Assembly (NCBI GenBank): GCA_041749075.1
Contig: JBGTBY010000025.1
Coordinates: 110,562-174,561 of the forward strand
Source of the DNA: CAMTWZ01 sp041749075
GTDB taxonomy: Bacteria > Bacteroidota > Rhodothermia > Balneolales > HLUCCA01
Reading direction: 5' to 3'
DNA: 64,000 nucleotides
Position 1 is the stretch's first letter; each line of letters starts with the position of its first letter. Positions 1-8,413 of the stretch are shown here, one piece after another. The notes under the pieces are model-generated. The model did not search any database. It worked only from the letters and a program-made list of their open reading frames with translations, and had not been told where the DNA came from. The translations under genes and the position numbers were made by a program.

Positions 1-152
1 GTGCGGCAGGATCCATCATCCTGATTCTTCTATGGGTGTCGTATTCGTCCATGATCGTGTTTTATGGAGCCGAATTCACCCATGCCTATGCGGAATTGCT
101 GGATGGCGACATCCCGGCCGATGAACATGGGGTCAAACAACGAAACACGTAA
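1..152 (+). CDS. YihY/BrkB-family inner membrane protein, C-terminal end only
   Basis: The window opens inside a gene; reading from base 3 gives 49 residues to a TAA at 150-152. The visible part has a hydrophobic helix (SIILILLWVSYSSMIVFYGA) followed by EFTHAYAELL, the usual C-terminal pattern of the YihY/virulence factor BrkB family, whose last transmembrane helix ends in a 'FGAEFT' motif. The polar tail is short. The function of the family is unsettled (the old 'ribonuclease BN' name is not supported). The start lies left of the window, so nothing can be said about regulation. Confidence 0.75.
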   Translation, partial: AAGSIILILLWVSYSSMIVFYGAEFTHAYAELLDGDIPADEHGVKQRNT

Positions 153-267
153 GTAGCGACGTCAGTTGGCAGAGTTCATGTATATCGTCTCGCTACAGGT
201 TGTCATCGATTTACTGTAAGATTAAAGCAGAGACTATTACGATATAGTTAACACATATGGCCTATAC

Positions 268-284
268 TGAATAGATACTATTCA
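268..284. promoter_or_regulatory. 7-bp inverted repeat upstream of Met-rich lipoprotein gene
   Basis: TGAATAG and CTATTCA flank a 3-nt centre and end 14 nt before the ATG at 299. The symmetry and position suit an operator. No regulator gene is adjacent, so the assignment is tentative. Confidence 0.3.
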
Positions 285-298
285 ACAACAATACATGT

Positions 299-685
299 AT
301 GAAAAATCTATTCTTTCCTTCGATGCTGATTGCGAGCACGTTCGTCTTCATAACCGCCTGCCAACCCAATCAGCCTGTCGACCAAGTGCTGCAAGACGAC
401 TCGAAACGTTCTGAAATCATCACTTCCATCACAAGTCACCATCCCTATCGCACAGAGATGATCAACGCGATGATGGAACATGACAGCAGCAGAGTGATGA
501 TGGGTCAACAAATGATGGGTAAATCTGGAATGATGGGATCCATGATGAGTGACTCGACACAAATGATGGGCACGATGGATCACATGATGACTATGGCAGC
601 GCAAGACACGGTTATGTTCAATCACATGATTCAACAGATGAAACGCAATCCAGACATGTGGAACAGAATCATGAAATCAAAATAA
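299..685 (+). CDS. Methionine-rich lipoprotein, possible copper/silver-binding
   Basis: 128 residues. The first 21 form a lipoprotein signal peptide (MKNLFF..., lipobox ITAC), so the mature protein is probably anchored by Cys21. The middle is packed with Met pairs (MMGQQMMGKSGMMGSMM, QMMGTMDHMMTMA) with some His, as in periplasmic Cu(I)/Ag(I)-binding proteins. Metal binding is inferred from composition only; no named domain is recognised. It lies 4 bp before the SDR gene. A CopB-type copper ATPase is encoded 20 kb away. The simple repeated ATGATG codons also create a long antisense open frame, which is an artefact. Confidence 0.7.
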   Translation: MKNLFFPSMLIASTFVFITACQPNQPVDQVLQDDSKRSEIITSITSHHPYRTEMINAMMEHDSSRVMMGQQMMGKSGMMGSMMSDSTQMMGTMDHMMTMAAQDTVMFNHMIQQMKRNPDMWNRIMKSK

Positions 686-689
686 CATC

Positions 690-1448
690 ATGAAACGACT
701 TCAAGACAAAGCCGCCGTCATCACGGGCGGCGCAGGCAGCATCGGCAAAACCACCGCAAAGCTCTTTTTGGAACACGGGGCGAAGGTTCTGCTGGTCGAC
801 CGCGACGAAGCAGCCTTGAAAACCGCCGTTCAGGAACTGGGTGGCGAACGGGTGCACTACTGTGTGGCCGACGTCACCAAATCCGCCGATGTGAAACGCT
901 ACGCGGATGAAGCCGCTCGCTTATTCGGTAGGGTGGATGTGTTCTTCAACAACGCCGGAATCGAAGGCGTGGTGATGCCCGTCACCGAGTATCCAGAAGA
1001 CGTCTTCGACAAGGTGATGGCGGTGAATGTGAAAGGCGTGTGGCTCGGAAATAAATTCATGGTTCCCATCCTCAGGGATGGAAGCAGCGTGATCATGAGC
1101 TCCTCGGTCGCCGGACTCGGAGGCACGCCTGGCGTGAGCGCCTACGTGGTGAGCAAGCATGCCGTGATCGGAGTGATGAAAAACCTGACCCTTGAATTGG
1201 CTCCACGGAAGATCCGTGTGAACACCATCAACCCGGCTCCGGTGGATAACCGGATGATGCGGTCGTTGGAAGACGGATTCGCACCCGACAAAGGGGAAGA
1301 GGCCAAAAAAAACTTTGAGCAAACCATTCCGCTCGGACGATATGCCAAACCGCAGGAAATCGCCAATTTGGTCCTTTTCCTGGCCAGTGACGACAGCCAA
1401 TACATCACCGGCACTACGCAAATCATCGATGGTGGAATGACGGCGTAA
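690..1448 (+). CDS. SDR family NAD(P)-dependent oxidoreductase
   Basis: 252 residues, a normal length for a classical short-chain dehydrogenase. The Rossmann motif TGGAGSIGK is at the N-terminus, NNAG in the middle, the catalytic YVVSK motif after a conserved Ser region (SSSVAG), and the C-terminal end YITGTTQIIDGGMTA is typical of the FabG-like group. Substrate cannot be predicted. It is followed within a few bases by the VIT-family gene, suggesting an operon with the transporter, cupin and P-type ATPase. A short damaged copy of its 3' end recurs at about 7250-7280. Confidence 0.9.
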   Translation: MKRLQDKAAVITGGAGSIGKTTAKLFLEHGAKVLLVDRDEAALKTAVQELGGERVHYCVADVTKSADVKRYADEAARLFGRVDVFFNNAGIEGVVMPVTEYPEDVFDKVMAVNVKGVWLGNKFMVPILRDGSSVIMSSSVAGLGGTPGVSAYVVSKHAVIGVMKNLTLELAPRKIRVNTINPAPVDNRMMRSLEDGFAPDKGEEAKKNFEQTIPLGRYAKPQEIANLVLFLASDDSQYITGTTQIIDGGMTA

Positions 1449-1463
1449 GATGTGCTTACGAAC

Positions 1464-2156
1464 ATGGACAACGACTTGGACAACCATTACATCCATCGTA
1501 GCAACTGGCTGAGAGCCGCCGTTCTGGGTGCGAATGATGGAATCATCTCCATATCCAGTCTGGCCATCGGAGTGGCCGCGGCAAGTACGATGCGGGATCC
1601 GATCGTGCTGGCGACCGTTGCCGGACTCGTGGCCGGAGCTTTATCCATGGCGGCGGGCGAATATGTGTCGGTCAGTTCGCAAACCGATACGGAGAACGCG
1701 GACATCGATCGCGAACGGCAGGAACTCACCGACATGCCCGAAGAGGAGTTGAACATGCTGACCTTGCTCTTTGAGAGACGAGGCCTTACGAAAGAAACCG
1801 CGAAGCTGGTCGCCATCGAATTGACCGCAAAGGATGCTTTGGCCGCCCACATCACGGAAGAATTGGGGATCAACGAGCTGAGTCAGGCAAATCCGATCCA
1901 AGCCGCCATCGCATCGGGTGCGTCATTCACAGTTGGTGGCGCGCTGCCCCTATTGGTCATCCTTTTTTCTCCGCTGATGGGTATGGAAGTTTGGTTGTAT
2001 GCCTTCACAATCTTCTTCCTTATGATTTTAGGAGCGATATCCGCAAAAACAGGAGGTTCCAATATGATGAAGGCTGTACTGAGAATCACCATATGGGGAA
2101 CCATCGCCATGGGATTATCCGCATTGGTTGGGTATGGTTTCGGCGTGAGTGTGTAA
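1464..2156 (+). CDS. VIT1/CCC1 family membrane transporter
   Basis: About 230 residues. The N-terminal HYIHRSNWLRAAVLGANDGIIS, the hydrophobic stretch with AAGEYVSVSSQ, a charged cytoplasmic domain (DIDRERQEL ... ELTAKDALAAHI) and two or three C-terminal helices (ASFTVGGALPLLVIL) are diagnostic of the VIT (vacuolar iron transporter)/Ccc1 family, which moves Fe2+ or Mn2+. The ATG at 1464 is preferred over an in-frame GTG at 1452. It sits between the SDR and cupin genes. A deleted second copy of its 3' end lies at 4813-4937. Confidence 0.9.
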   Translation: MDNDLDNHYIHRSNWLRAAVLGANDGIISISSLAIGVAAASTMRDPIVLATVAGLVAGALSMAAGEYVSVSSQTDTENADIDRERQELTDMPEEELNMLTLLFERRGLTKETAKLVAIELTAKDALAAHITEELGINELSQANPIQAAIASGASFTVGGALPLLVILFSPLMGMEVWLYAFTIFFLMILGAISAKTGGSNMMKAVLRITIWGTIAMGLSALVGYGFGVSV

Positions 2157-2174
2157 CCTCAAATAATTGACAAC

Positions 2175-2474
2175 ATGACCATCAAAGACATCAAACAAGA
2201 TTTAAAAACGTCCACCAACCCGGTGGCGAAATCCATCCATCACGGCAACGGATATAAAGTGCTCATGATGGGGTTCAATAAAGGAATGATTTTGACGGAG
2301 CATGAAGCTCATAGTCCATCCAAATTGACCGTCTTGGAAGGATCGGTGCTGTACAAAGAGGAGCATCGGATTGTGAAATTGATGCAGTACGATGAAGTCG
2401 ACATCCCCATCGACATCACTCACTCTGTGGAAGCCCTTGAACATAGTCTGTGCATGTTGACACAGGGGGAGTGA
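2175..2474 (+). CDS. Small cupin-domain protein
   Basis: 99 residues with a single cupin barrel: GFNKGMILTEHEA (metal-site His region), LTVLEGSVLY, and DIPIDITHSVEAL. Cupins of this size often act as metal-bound sensors or stress proteins; the ligand is unknown. It is 18 bp after the VIT gene and 9 bp before the P-type ATPase, so co-transcription is likely. An in-frame remnant of its EEHRIVKLMQYDE region appears just before the KaiC homologue. Confidence 0.85.
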   Translation: MTIKDIKQDLKTSTNPVAKSIHHGNGYKVLMMGFNKGMILTEHEAHSPSKLTVLEGSVLYKEEHRIVKLMQYDEVDIPIDITHSVEALEHSLCMLTQGE

Positions 2475-2483
2475 TGACATTCG

Positions 2484-4759
2484 ATGTGGTTCTCCAAATC
2501 CGCAGAAGCCGTTTTATCTGAACTGGATGTTGATCCTACCCAGGGTCTTTCCGACAATGAGGCGTTGGACCGACTCCAAAAAAACGGTCCGAACACATTA
2601 GAGGCTGAAAAAAAGAAAAGCCTCTTCCGGATAGTTGTCGCCCAACTAAAAAATTGGTTGATTTATATCCTGCTCGTCGCCGTCGTCATCACCATAGCGA
2701 TGGGTGAGTATGTGGATGCGATCATCATCTTGATGGTCGTCGGCATCAATGCCATACTAGGCGTGATCCAGGAAGTGAAAGCCGGAAAAGCGATTGAAGC
2801 CCTCCTCAAACTGACAAACCCCAAGGCACTGGTGCGCCGAAACGGAGTTGTGATTGAGATCGACTCTGAAACCATCGTCCTCGGAGACATCCTTGTCCTT
2901 GATGCGGGTAGAATCATCTCCGCGGATGTCCGTCTGATCGAATCCGTCCATCTTCAAGTCGATGAATCGTCCTTGACCGGTGAATCCCTACCGGCCGAAA
3001 AAGATGCGTCACAACGGTATGAAGACCAGAAAACCGCACTTGGAGATCGCTTGAACTTGGGATTCATGTCTACCATTGTCACCCGAGGAAGAGGTGTCGG
3101 GGTTGTAGTGGAAACCGGCATGAACACCGAAATCGGCAACATCGCATCCATCATCAACACGGAAGCTCAGTCGAAAACACCATTGGAAATCCGTTTGGAT
3201 AAGCTTGGCAAAACCCTGGGTATCATTGCCATCGTCATTTGTGTGTTGATTTTCATCATTGCGATGGTTCAGGGCAGGGATTTGCCCGAAATGTTTCTGA
3301 TATCGGTTTCCCTAGCGGTTGCGGCCATTCCGGAAGGACTCGCTGCCATTGTGGCCGTCGTGCTCGCTGTCGGCGTCACAAACCTGTCGAAACACAATGC
3401 CATCATCAAGAAGCTCACCGCAGTGGAAACTCTGGGTTCCTTGAACGTGATCTGCTCCGACAAAACCGGAACGTTGACACAGAATAAGATGACGGTTACG
3501 CAGTGCTTCACCCTTGATGGTCTTGTGGAGCTCGGATCGGATGATCAAACGTCTGAAGAATTGAACCTCCTCGCCAACGCCATGATTCTTTCATCAGATG
3601 CCAGCTATGACAATGACGAAGGGACTGGCGACCCCACCGAAATCGCCCTGCTCGTCATGGGCGACAAGCTGGGGATCGACCGGAACGCCTTGCAGCAAAG
3701 CCACAAGCGTATCGACGAATCCGCATTCGATTCGGACCGAAAGTTGATGTCAACCCTCATCGAAGAAAACGGGTCGTTTCAGGTGTATGCGAAAGGAGCC
3801 ATCGGAAACCTGATGGAGATCTGCACACAAGTACTCGTTGGAGGAAAACCCGTCCCGCTGACCGAGGCTCATAAAAAGGACTTTGATGATGCCGCCGTCC
3901 ACATGTCGGACCATGCCCTTCGCACCCTTGGAGCGGCCTATAAACCCGTGAACGAGCGAATCGACCCGTCCGACATGGAGAAAGACCTGATCCTGGTCGG
4001 GTTGGTCGGCATGATCGATCCGCCGAGGCCCGAAGTAAAGGATTCCATCCAAAAAGCCAAAAAAGCTGGAGTCAAAACGCTCATGATCACCGGCGACCAT
4101 AAGAATACCGCATTCGCCATTGCCGCTCAGCTTGGAATTGCGGAAACCATCGAGCAAACGATCACCGGACAGGACATCGACGAGCTGACCGATCAGGAAT
4201 TCGAACAAAAGATCGAGACCTATACGGTGTTTGCCCGCGTCTCGCCCGAACACAAAGTGACGATTGTGAGGGTTCTGAAATCCATGGGCAACATCGTGTC
4301 CATGACCGGCGACGGCGTGAACGACGCTCCATCCTTGAACGCGGCCGATATCGGCGTGGCGATGGGAATTACAGGAACGGATGTGGCCAAAGGCGCTGCG
4401 GACATGATCCTGACAGATGATAATTTTTCAACCATTGTTGCCGCCATTGAGCAGGGACGGAACATTTACAACAACATCAAGAAATCAGTGATCTTTTTGA
4501 TCACATGCAATCTGGGCGAAGTGCTTGCCATCGTCGTGGCATTGCTGATTGGTTGGCCGGCGCCATTCTTGCCATATTCGCCCTTCAATTCATCGTGATC
4601 GGCATACCCGTCATTCGAAGCTCATTTCATTTGCAAATGCCGGATGCCATCGCCTGGGGATTGATCTTCGCATTGGGAATCACTCCATTGCTATTCAATG
4701 AACTGTTGAAACTTTGCATCCGAATTTGGAAAAAACCGGCAAACTCTCAAACTGGATGA
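2484..4759 (+). pseudogene. Cation-translocating P-type ATPase (P2A/Ca2+-like), internally deleted and frameshifted
   Basis: The open frame runs to 4598 (704 residues) and contains an N-terminal cation-ATPase domain, the P2-type PEGL motif in AIPEGLAAIV, the phosphorylation motif DKTGT at Asp326 and the hinge TGDGVNDAPSL, so it was a full-size Ca2+/cation pump. After LLIGWPAPFLP the frame ends in unrelated residues. The adjacent frame carries AILAIFALQFIVIGIPVI ... LGITPLLFNELLKL, which is the last transmembrane segment of the same family. The helices between (usual motif NLVTDGLPALAL) are missing. Both sides of the junction would read GCCGGCGCCATTCTTGCC, consistent with deletion at a short direct repeat. 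An assembly error is the alternative. Confidence 0.8.
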
Positions 4760-4812
4760 TTATGTGCGGTCCGCATCCGAACAGATCTACGCCATTGTAG
4801 CGCATTCCATTG
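4746..4812 (+). pseudogene. Fragment of the alpha/beta hydrolase gene
   Basis: Matches the coding sequence at about 7478-7565: GGATGATTATG, CGGTCCGCATCCGAACAGAT and GCGCATTCCAT recur in order, with an internal gap of roughly 25 bases after GAACAGAT. The fragment includes the codons around the nucleophile Ser but is not open. It follows directly on the end of the broken ATPase. Confidence 0.75.
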
Positions 4813-4937
4813 TTGGTCATCCTGATTTCTCCGATGAGCGGAATGGACTATTGGCTGTACGCCTTCACAACTTTTTCTTGATGATTCTTGGGACGATATC
4901 CGCACTCGTCGTCTATCAGTTCGGGGTGAATGTGTGA
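4813..4937 (+). pseudogene. Fragment of the VIT-family gene, 3' end, internally deleted
   Basis: TTGGTCATCCTGATTTCTCC, GTACGCCTTCACAA and GACGATATCCGCA line up with the VIT gene at about 1957-2044; the end CAGTTCGGGGTGAATGTGTGA lines up with its last codons. The two blocks join at ATCCGCA, a 7-mer that occurs at both corresponding places in the intact gene, so deletion between direct repeats explains the join. One frameshift (CAACTTTTTCTTG) also separates it from a working copy. Confidence 0.75.
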
Positions 4938-4991
4938 AAGATGCAATACATATTCACATATATGTAGCGCCGACAACGTCAGTGAAACTTA

Positions 4992-5050
4992 CATTCTATA
5001 ATGACCATCGGATTGTGAAATGGATGTCATACGAAACCTCTGTAGGTCAA
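4992..5050 (+). pseudogene. Fragment of the cupin gene
   Basis: GACCATCGGATTGTGAAATGG and the following codons match the cupin gene at about 2364-2390 in DNA and in reading frame (HRIVKWMSYE versus HRIVKLMQYD). The frame runs without a stop into the KaiC homologue, so a start upstream would give KaiC a cupin-derived N-terminal tail of up to 40 residues. Confidence 0.65.
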
Positions 5051-5053
5051 CTA

Positions 5054-6586
5054 ATGAATCGCATGAAAAAAACGACCAAAAAAAAATCTACCCCTAAGAT
5101 CAACACATTACATAAATGCTTAACTGGCATTAAAGGCTTTGACCAGATTACAGAAGGCGGGCTACCGCACAACAGAACCACGTTAATTAGCGGGGGTGCC
5201 GGTTCAGGTAAAACCCTATTTGGGATTGATTTTTTAATCAATGGGGCTCTTAGTTTCAATGAACCTGGGGTATTCATGTCATTTGAAGAGACAGCAAATG
5301 AATTGTATGAGGATACAGCTTCTCTCAACTTCAATTTAAAAACGCTTGTTTCGCAAAAAAAGATAGCACTTGAGCACGTCATTTTAGTGCGCAAAGATAT
5401 TCAGGAGAAAGATTTTAATCTTGAAGGACTACTGGTTCGCCTAGAGCAGGCTATAGACTCAGTTGGTGCCAAACGCGTGGTTTTAGATTCCATTGAATCT
5501 CTCTTTGCGGGCATCACAGAAAATGGAATACTTCGAATAGAGATAAAGCGACTTTTTCACTGGCTCAAAGAAAAACAAGTTACAGCAATCGTTACTGGCG
5601 AGCCAAGGCAAGACTCCTATACCCATCACGGCATGGAGCAATACATTTCCGATTGCATCATTCTTCTCGATCACAGGGTGAGCGAAGAAGTTTCCGTTCG
5701 TAGAATTCGTGTTGTTAAATATCGTGGTTCTAGTCATGGAACAAACGAATATCCCTTCGTAATTGATGACAATGGACTTTCGGTAATTCCAATCACTTCA
5801 GCAGGGCTCGATCAACCGGGAACAGCCAAACGAGTTTCGACCGGAATTTCATCGTTGGATAAATTATTTAAGAGTGGAGGATACACCAAAGGCAGCACCG
5901 TGCTTGTTTCAGGTACGGCTGGCACCGGAAAAACAAGTTTAGCTGCTGCATTTGCCATAGAAACATGTAAACGTGGAGAGCGGTGTTTGTTCTTGTCTTA
6001 CGAAGAATCAGCCGGACAACTTACTCAAAACTTGAAATCCATCGGTGTCGATTTTAAACCACTTATAAAAAAGGGACTCTTAAATATTGTGTCAACCAGA
6101 CCTACCTTTTTTGGTTTGGAGAAGCATATACTCGATTTATACAAATCCATTGAAGACTTCAAGCCAAACTCTGTTGTGATGGATCCTCTCACAAGTCTCA
6201 TTGGAGAGGGAAGCCCACGCGAAGTTCGTTCGAGGATTACCCGAATGATGGATGTTTTGAAAAGCAAGGGCATCACCGGATTTTTTACGAGTCTTGTTTC
6301 TTCAACCGCAAAAAACAACACAAGCGGTGAAATCGGTGTATCTTCGTTGATTGATACGTGGATTGTAGTGAGAGAAGTGGAAGAAACCGTCGGCAAAAAA
6401 CGTATTCGTGGACTCTACATTGTTAAATCTCGTGGCACCGGTCATTCCAATGACATACACAAATTGATTTTGAGTGATGATGGAATCTCCTTAGAACCAA
6501 TGGCAGTAGATTCCACTTCAACAACCGATTCGAAAAGGAAAATAGGTAGCGGTATGGCTACCAAAAAAGAAAATGAACGCCCATAA
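5054..6586 (+). CDS. kaiC: KaiC-family double-domain RecA-like ATPase/kinase
   Basis: 510 residues from the ATG at 5054 (an in-frame GTG at 4934 would add 40 residues of cupin debris). Two KaiC domains each have a Walker A motif: GGAGSGKT at 47-54 and GTAGTGKT at 287-294, close to 45-53 and 288-295 of cyanobacterial KaiC, which supports this start. Each domain has a catalytic Glu pair (FMSFEE, FLSYEE), and a Walker B-like VVLDSIESLF. The second-domain segment GVSSLIDTW aligns with the Ser431/Thr432 autophosphorylation site and gives Ser430-Ser431. No kaiA or kaiB is nearby; such orphan KaiC proteins are often linked to signalling and stress. CheB follows after 17 bp. The sequence is more AT-rich than the flanks. 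Confidence 0.9.
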   Translation: MNRMKKTTKKKSTPKINTLHKCLTGIKGFDQITEGGLPHNRTTLISGGAGSGKTLFGIDFLINGALSFNEPGVFMSFEETANELYEDTASLNFNLKTLVSQKKIALEHVILVRKDIQEKDFNLEGLLVRLEQAIDSVGAKRVVLDSIESLFAGITENGILRIEIKRLFHWLKEKQVTAIVTGEPRQDSYTHHGMEQYISDCIILLDHRVSEEVSVRRIRVVKYRGSSHGTNEYPFVIDDNGLSVIPITSAGLDQPGTAKRVSTGISSLDKLFKSGGYTKGSTVLVSGTAGTGKTSLAAAFAIETCKRGERCLFLSYEESAGQLTQNLKSIGVDFKPLIKKGLLNIVSTRPTFFGLEKHILDLYKSIEDFKPNSVVMDPLTSLIGEGSPREVRSRITRMMDVLKSKGITGFFTSLVSSTAKNNTSGEIGVSSLIDTWIVVREVEETVGKKRIRGLYIVKSRGTGHSNDIHKLILSDDGISLEPMAVDSTSTTDSKRKIGSGMATKKENERP

Positions 6587-6603
6587 TGTAAGCCTGAGAA
6601 CGC

Positions 6604-7170
6604 ATGAACGCTTTACATCCAAAATTCATTGTAGGTGTTGGGGGCTCAGCTGGAGCTCTTAAAGCCTACAAGGCGTTCTTGAATGCTCTGTCGGTTGAAA
6701 CAGACATGGCCTTTATCATTATTTCCCACATGAATCCAACTGCTTATAGCCAGTTAGCTCACATCTTGTCTCGTCACACAAAAATGCCGGTAATCATCGC
6801 TTCCCAAAAGATGCCGATACAGAGGAATCACGTCTATGTGATTGCAGCAGACTCAGATCTATCCATTGAAAACTTTACGTTCAACGTTGCATCCCCGCGC
6901 TCTGGCAGAGCCGTTGCGATAGATATTTTTTTTTCTTCTTTAGCAGAGGGATTGGGCGCACGTGCGATAGGTATTGTCTTATCCGGGTATGCTAGCGATG
7001 GCACGCAGGGATGCAAGCATATCAAAGCAAAGGGAGGAATCACGTTTGCCCAAGACAAGTCTGCCGAAGTGCCCGACATGCCTGTCAATGCACAGGCTTC
7101 GGGCTGTGTTGATTTCGTTCTGCCTCCCGACCAAATTGCTACTGAATTGAATAAGATTGGCAAGCCTTGA
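6604..7170 (+). CDS. Stand-alone CheB-type methylesterase domain
   Basis: 188 residues comprising only a CheB catalytic domain, without the receiver domain of chemotaxis CheB. The triad is visible: Ser15 in GVGGSAGA, His42 in SHMNP, Asp132 in SGYASDGTQG, spaced like Ser164/His190/Asp286 of enterobacterial CheB. It could demethylate or deamidate glutamyl residues of a receptor, but no receptor, CheR or CheA is in the window. Its 17-bp distance from kaiC implies a two-gene unit. Its stop codon coincides with the start of a DUF1801-like fragment, so the gene may have been cut and re-ended by recombination. Confidence 0.88.
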   Translation: MNALHPKFIVGVGGSAGALKAYKAFLNALSVETDMAFIIISHMNPTAYSQLAHILSRHTKMPVIIASQKMPIQRNHVYVIAADSDLSIENFTFNVASPRSGRAVAIDIFFSSLAEGLGARAIGIVLSGYASDGTQGCKHIKAKGGITFAQDKSAEVPDMPVNAQASGCVDFVLPPDQIATELNKIGKP

Positions 7171-7210
7171 GCGGATTGCGTGATCAGGGACTGGAGGAGC
7201 GGCTGAGAAA
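7165..7210 (+). pseudogene. DUF1801-type fragment (short copy)
   Basis: CCTTGAGCGGATTGCGTGATCAG then GGACTGGAGGAGCGGCTGAG reads LSGLRDQ-GLEERL, matching the longer fragment at 10605-10680 (LRDQILSIAPGLEERL) with the middle deleted. The CheB stop codon lies within it. Confidence 0.6.
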
Positions 7211-7249
7211 CCCATCCCGAATATGGTCGAACCGAATTCAATGAAATCA

Positions 7250-7280
7250 TGGCGGAATGACGGCGTAGGGCATGTGCTTT
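7250..7280 (+). pseudogene. Fragment of SDR 3' end / VIT 5' end
   Basis: GGCGGAATGACGGCGTA followed by CATGTGCTT repeats the junction at 1433-1456 (GGTGGAATGACGGCGTAAGA TGTGCTT) with small changes. It shows that another scrambled piece of the 0.7-2.5 kb gene set lies to the right of kaiC-cheB. Confidence 0.55.
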
Positions 7281-7330
7281 TTTCGAGTTCAATGTTCTAA
7301 ATTGCCCATTGAAATCAACGAGGCAATTGA

Positions 7331-8026
7331 ATGGCAACGAATACCGGCATCCTTTTCATCCACGGCGCAGGACTCAACGCATCCATTTGGGATGATGTGA
7401 TTCGGGAGTTGGATGTCCCGGCACTGGCGATCGAGTTTCCGAATAGGCTGACCGATGGAAACGTGAATGAATCACTCAAAATGGATGATTATGTACGGTC
7501 CGCATCCGAACAGATTGAGAACTGGACTGTGGATGAGTTCATCATCGTCGCGCATTCCATCGGCGCGGTTGTAGGGCTGAAGCTCGCCAATCAGTACGCA
7601 TCCCAAGTGAAGGGATTTGTCGCCATCGGTTCGATCATTCCGTTGAGCGGACACTCCTTTGCATCCACCCTTCCCGTCCCGATGAAGTGGATCTTGCCTC
7701 TCATCTTGCGATTCCTGGGAACGCGTCCGCCAGATGCATCCATCAAAAGCGAGTTATGCAATGATTTGTCGGACGAGCAGACCGCGCGCATCGTGTCGAC
7801 CTTCACTCCCGAGGCGCGGGCGCTGTACACGACCCGCATCCGGTATGATCTTCCGGATGTGAGGCGGGTCTACATCAAGCTGACGAACGACAAGTCCGTT
7901 CCGCCCGACCTTCAAGACCAAATGGCGAAAAACCTGCATGCCGATGAGGTAGTGATGATGGATAGTGGTCACCTCCCGATGGTGGGGAGAGGGAGGGAGT
8001 TAATGGAAATTGTTAAGGGGATTTGA
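7331..8026 (+). CDS. Alpha/beta hydrolase
   Basis: 231 residues with the alpha/beta hydrolase fold: oxyanion HGAG near the N-terminus, nucleophile elbow AHSIGA (Ser76), probable acid Asp187 in KLTNDKSV and catalytic His214 in DSGHLPMV. The layout resembles small esterases of the salicylate/methylketone esterase type; the substrate is unknown. The ATG at 7331 follows a tract of gene fragments, so its original promoter context may have changed. A deleted copy of part of this gene lies at 4746-4812. Confidence 0.88.
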   Translation: MATNTGILFIHGAGLNASIWDDVIRELDVPALAIEFPNRLTDGNVNESLKMDDYVRSASEQIENWTVDEFIIVAHSIGAVVGLKLANQYASQVKGFVAIGSIIPLSGHSFASTLPVPMKWILPLILRFLGTRPPDASIKSELCNDLSDEQTARIVSTFTPEARALYTTRIRYDLPDVRRVYIKLTNDKSVPPDLQDQMAKNLHADEVVMMDSGHLPMVGRGRELMEIVKGI

Positions 8027-8413
8027 GTTGGAAATGCACTAGTATTTGTGCATACTACAGGAGTCATTTGTCATAAGAAAAGAATTGAAAGCACCGGACT
8101 CTATGCACCTATGAGCAAGCGAGTGAAACAGAATGTACCGAACCCATTGGATCTGCTAGGATTATGCTCACTCGGCTTCGCAATACTTAAGACGTACAAA
8201 ACCTTCGTCAATAGATCCTCATTTGGCTTGCACTACGAAGCCAGAGTTCGTGTATAAACGAGTTAGCAGTAAGCCTTAAAGACTCCCTCGCTTTATTAAT
8301 AGGCTGACATCAAAAGATATTATCTGCTTAATTTTTGAGTATTTCTCTCATAAATTGTTGTAAATATTCCTAAATTGACTATTATTGCGAATATTTCTCA
8401 TTTACAAACAATT
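8027..8413. other. AT-rich spacer without a convincing gene
   Basis: Composition shifts from about half GC in the hydrolase to clearly AT-rich toward 8414. A 69-codon open frame at 8048-8257 has no recognisable features. The stretch probably contains the left border and promoter of the RloA/RloB insert. Confidence 0.4.

Noticed and set aside
308..634. Antisense open frame of 108 codons in the Met-rich lipoprotein gene
   Set aside because: It arises from the ATGATG codon repeats read as CATCAT; His-rich composition, no family, and the sense frame has a clear lipoprotein signal.
921..1496. 191-codon open frame on the minus strand over the SDR gene
   Set aside because: The plus strand encodes a complete SDR with all motifs; the minus frame has no recognisable domain.
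4505..4759. Separate small membrane protein gene
   Set aside because: The frame reads as the last helix of the P-type ATPase; its first 20 residues are out-of-frame ATPase codons.
5054..6586. A circadian clock locus
   Set aside because: Only KaiC is present, without kaiA or kaiB; KaiC homologues are common outside clocks.
8048..8257. 69-codon open frame after the hydrolase
   Set aside because: No ribosome site, domain or signal; composition is that of a non-coding spacer.
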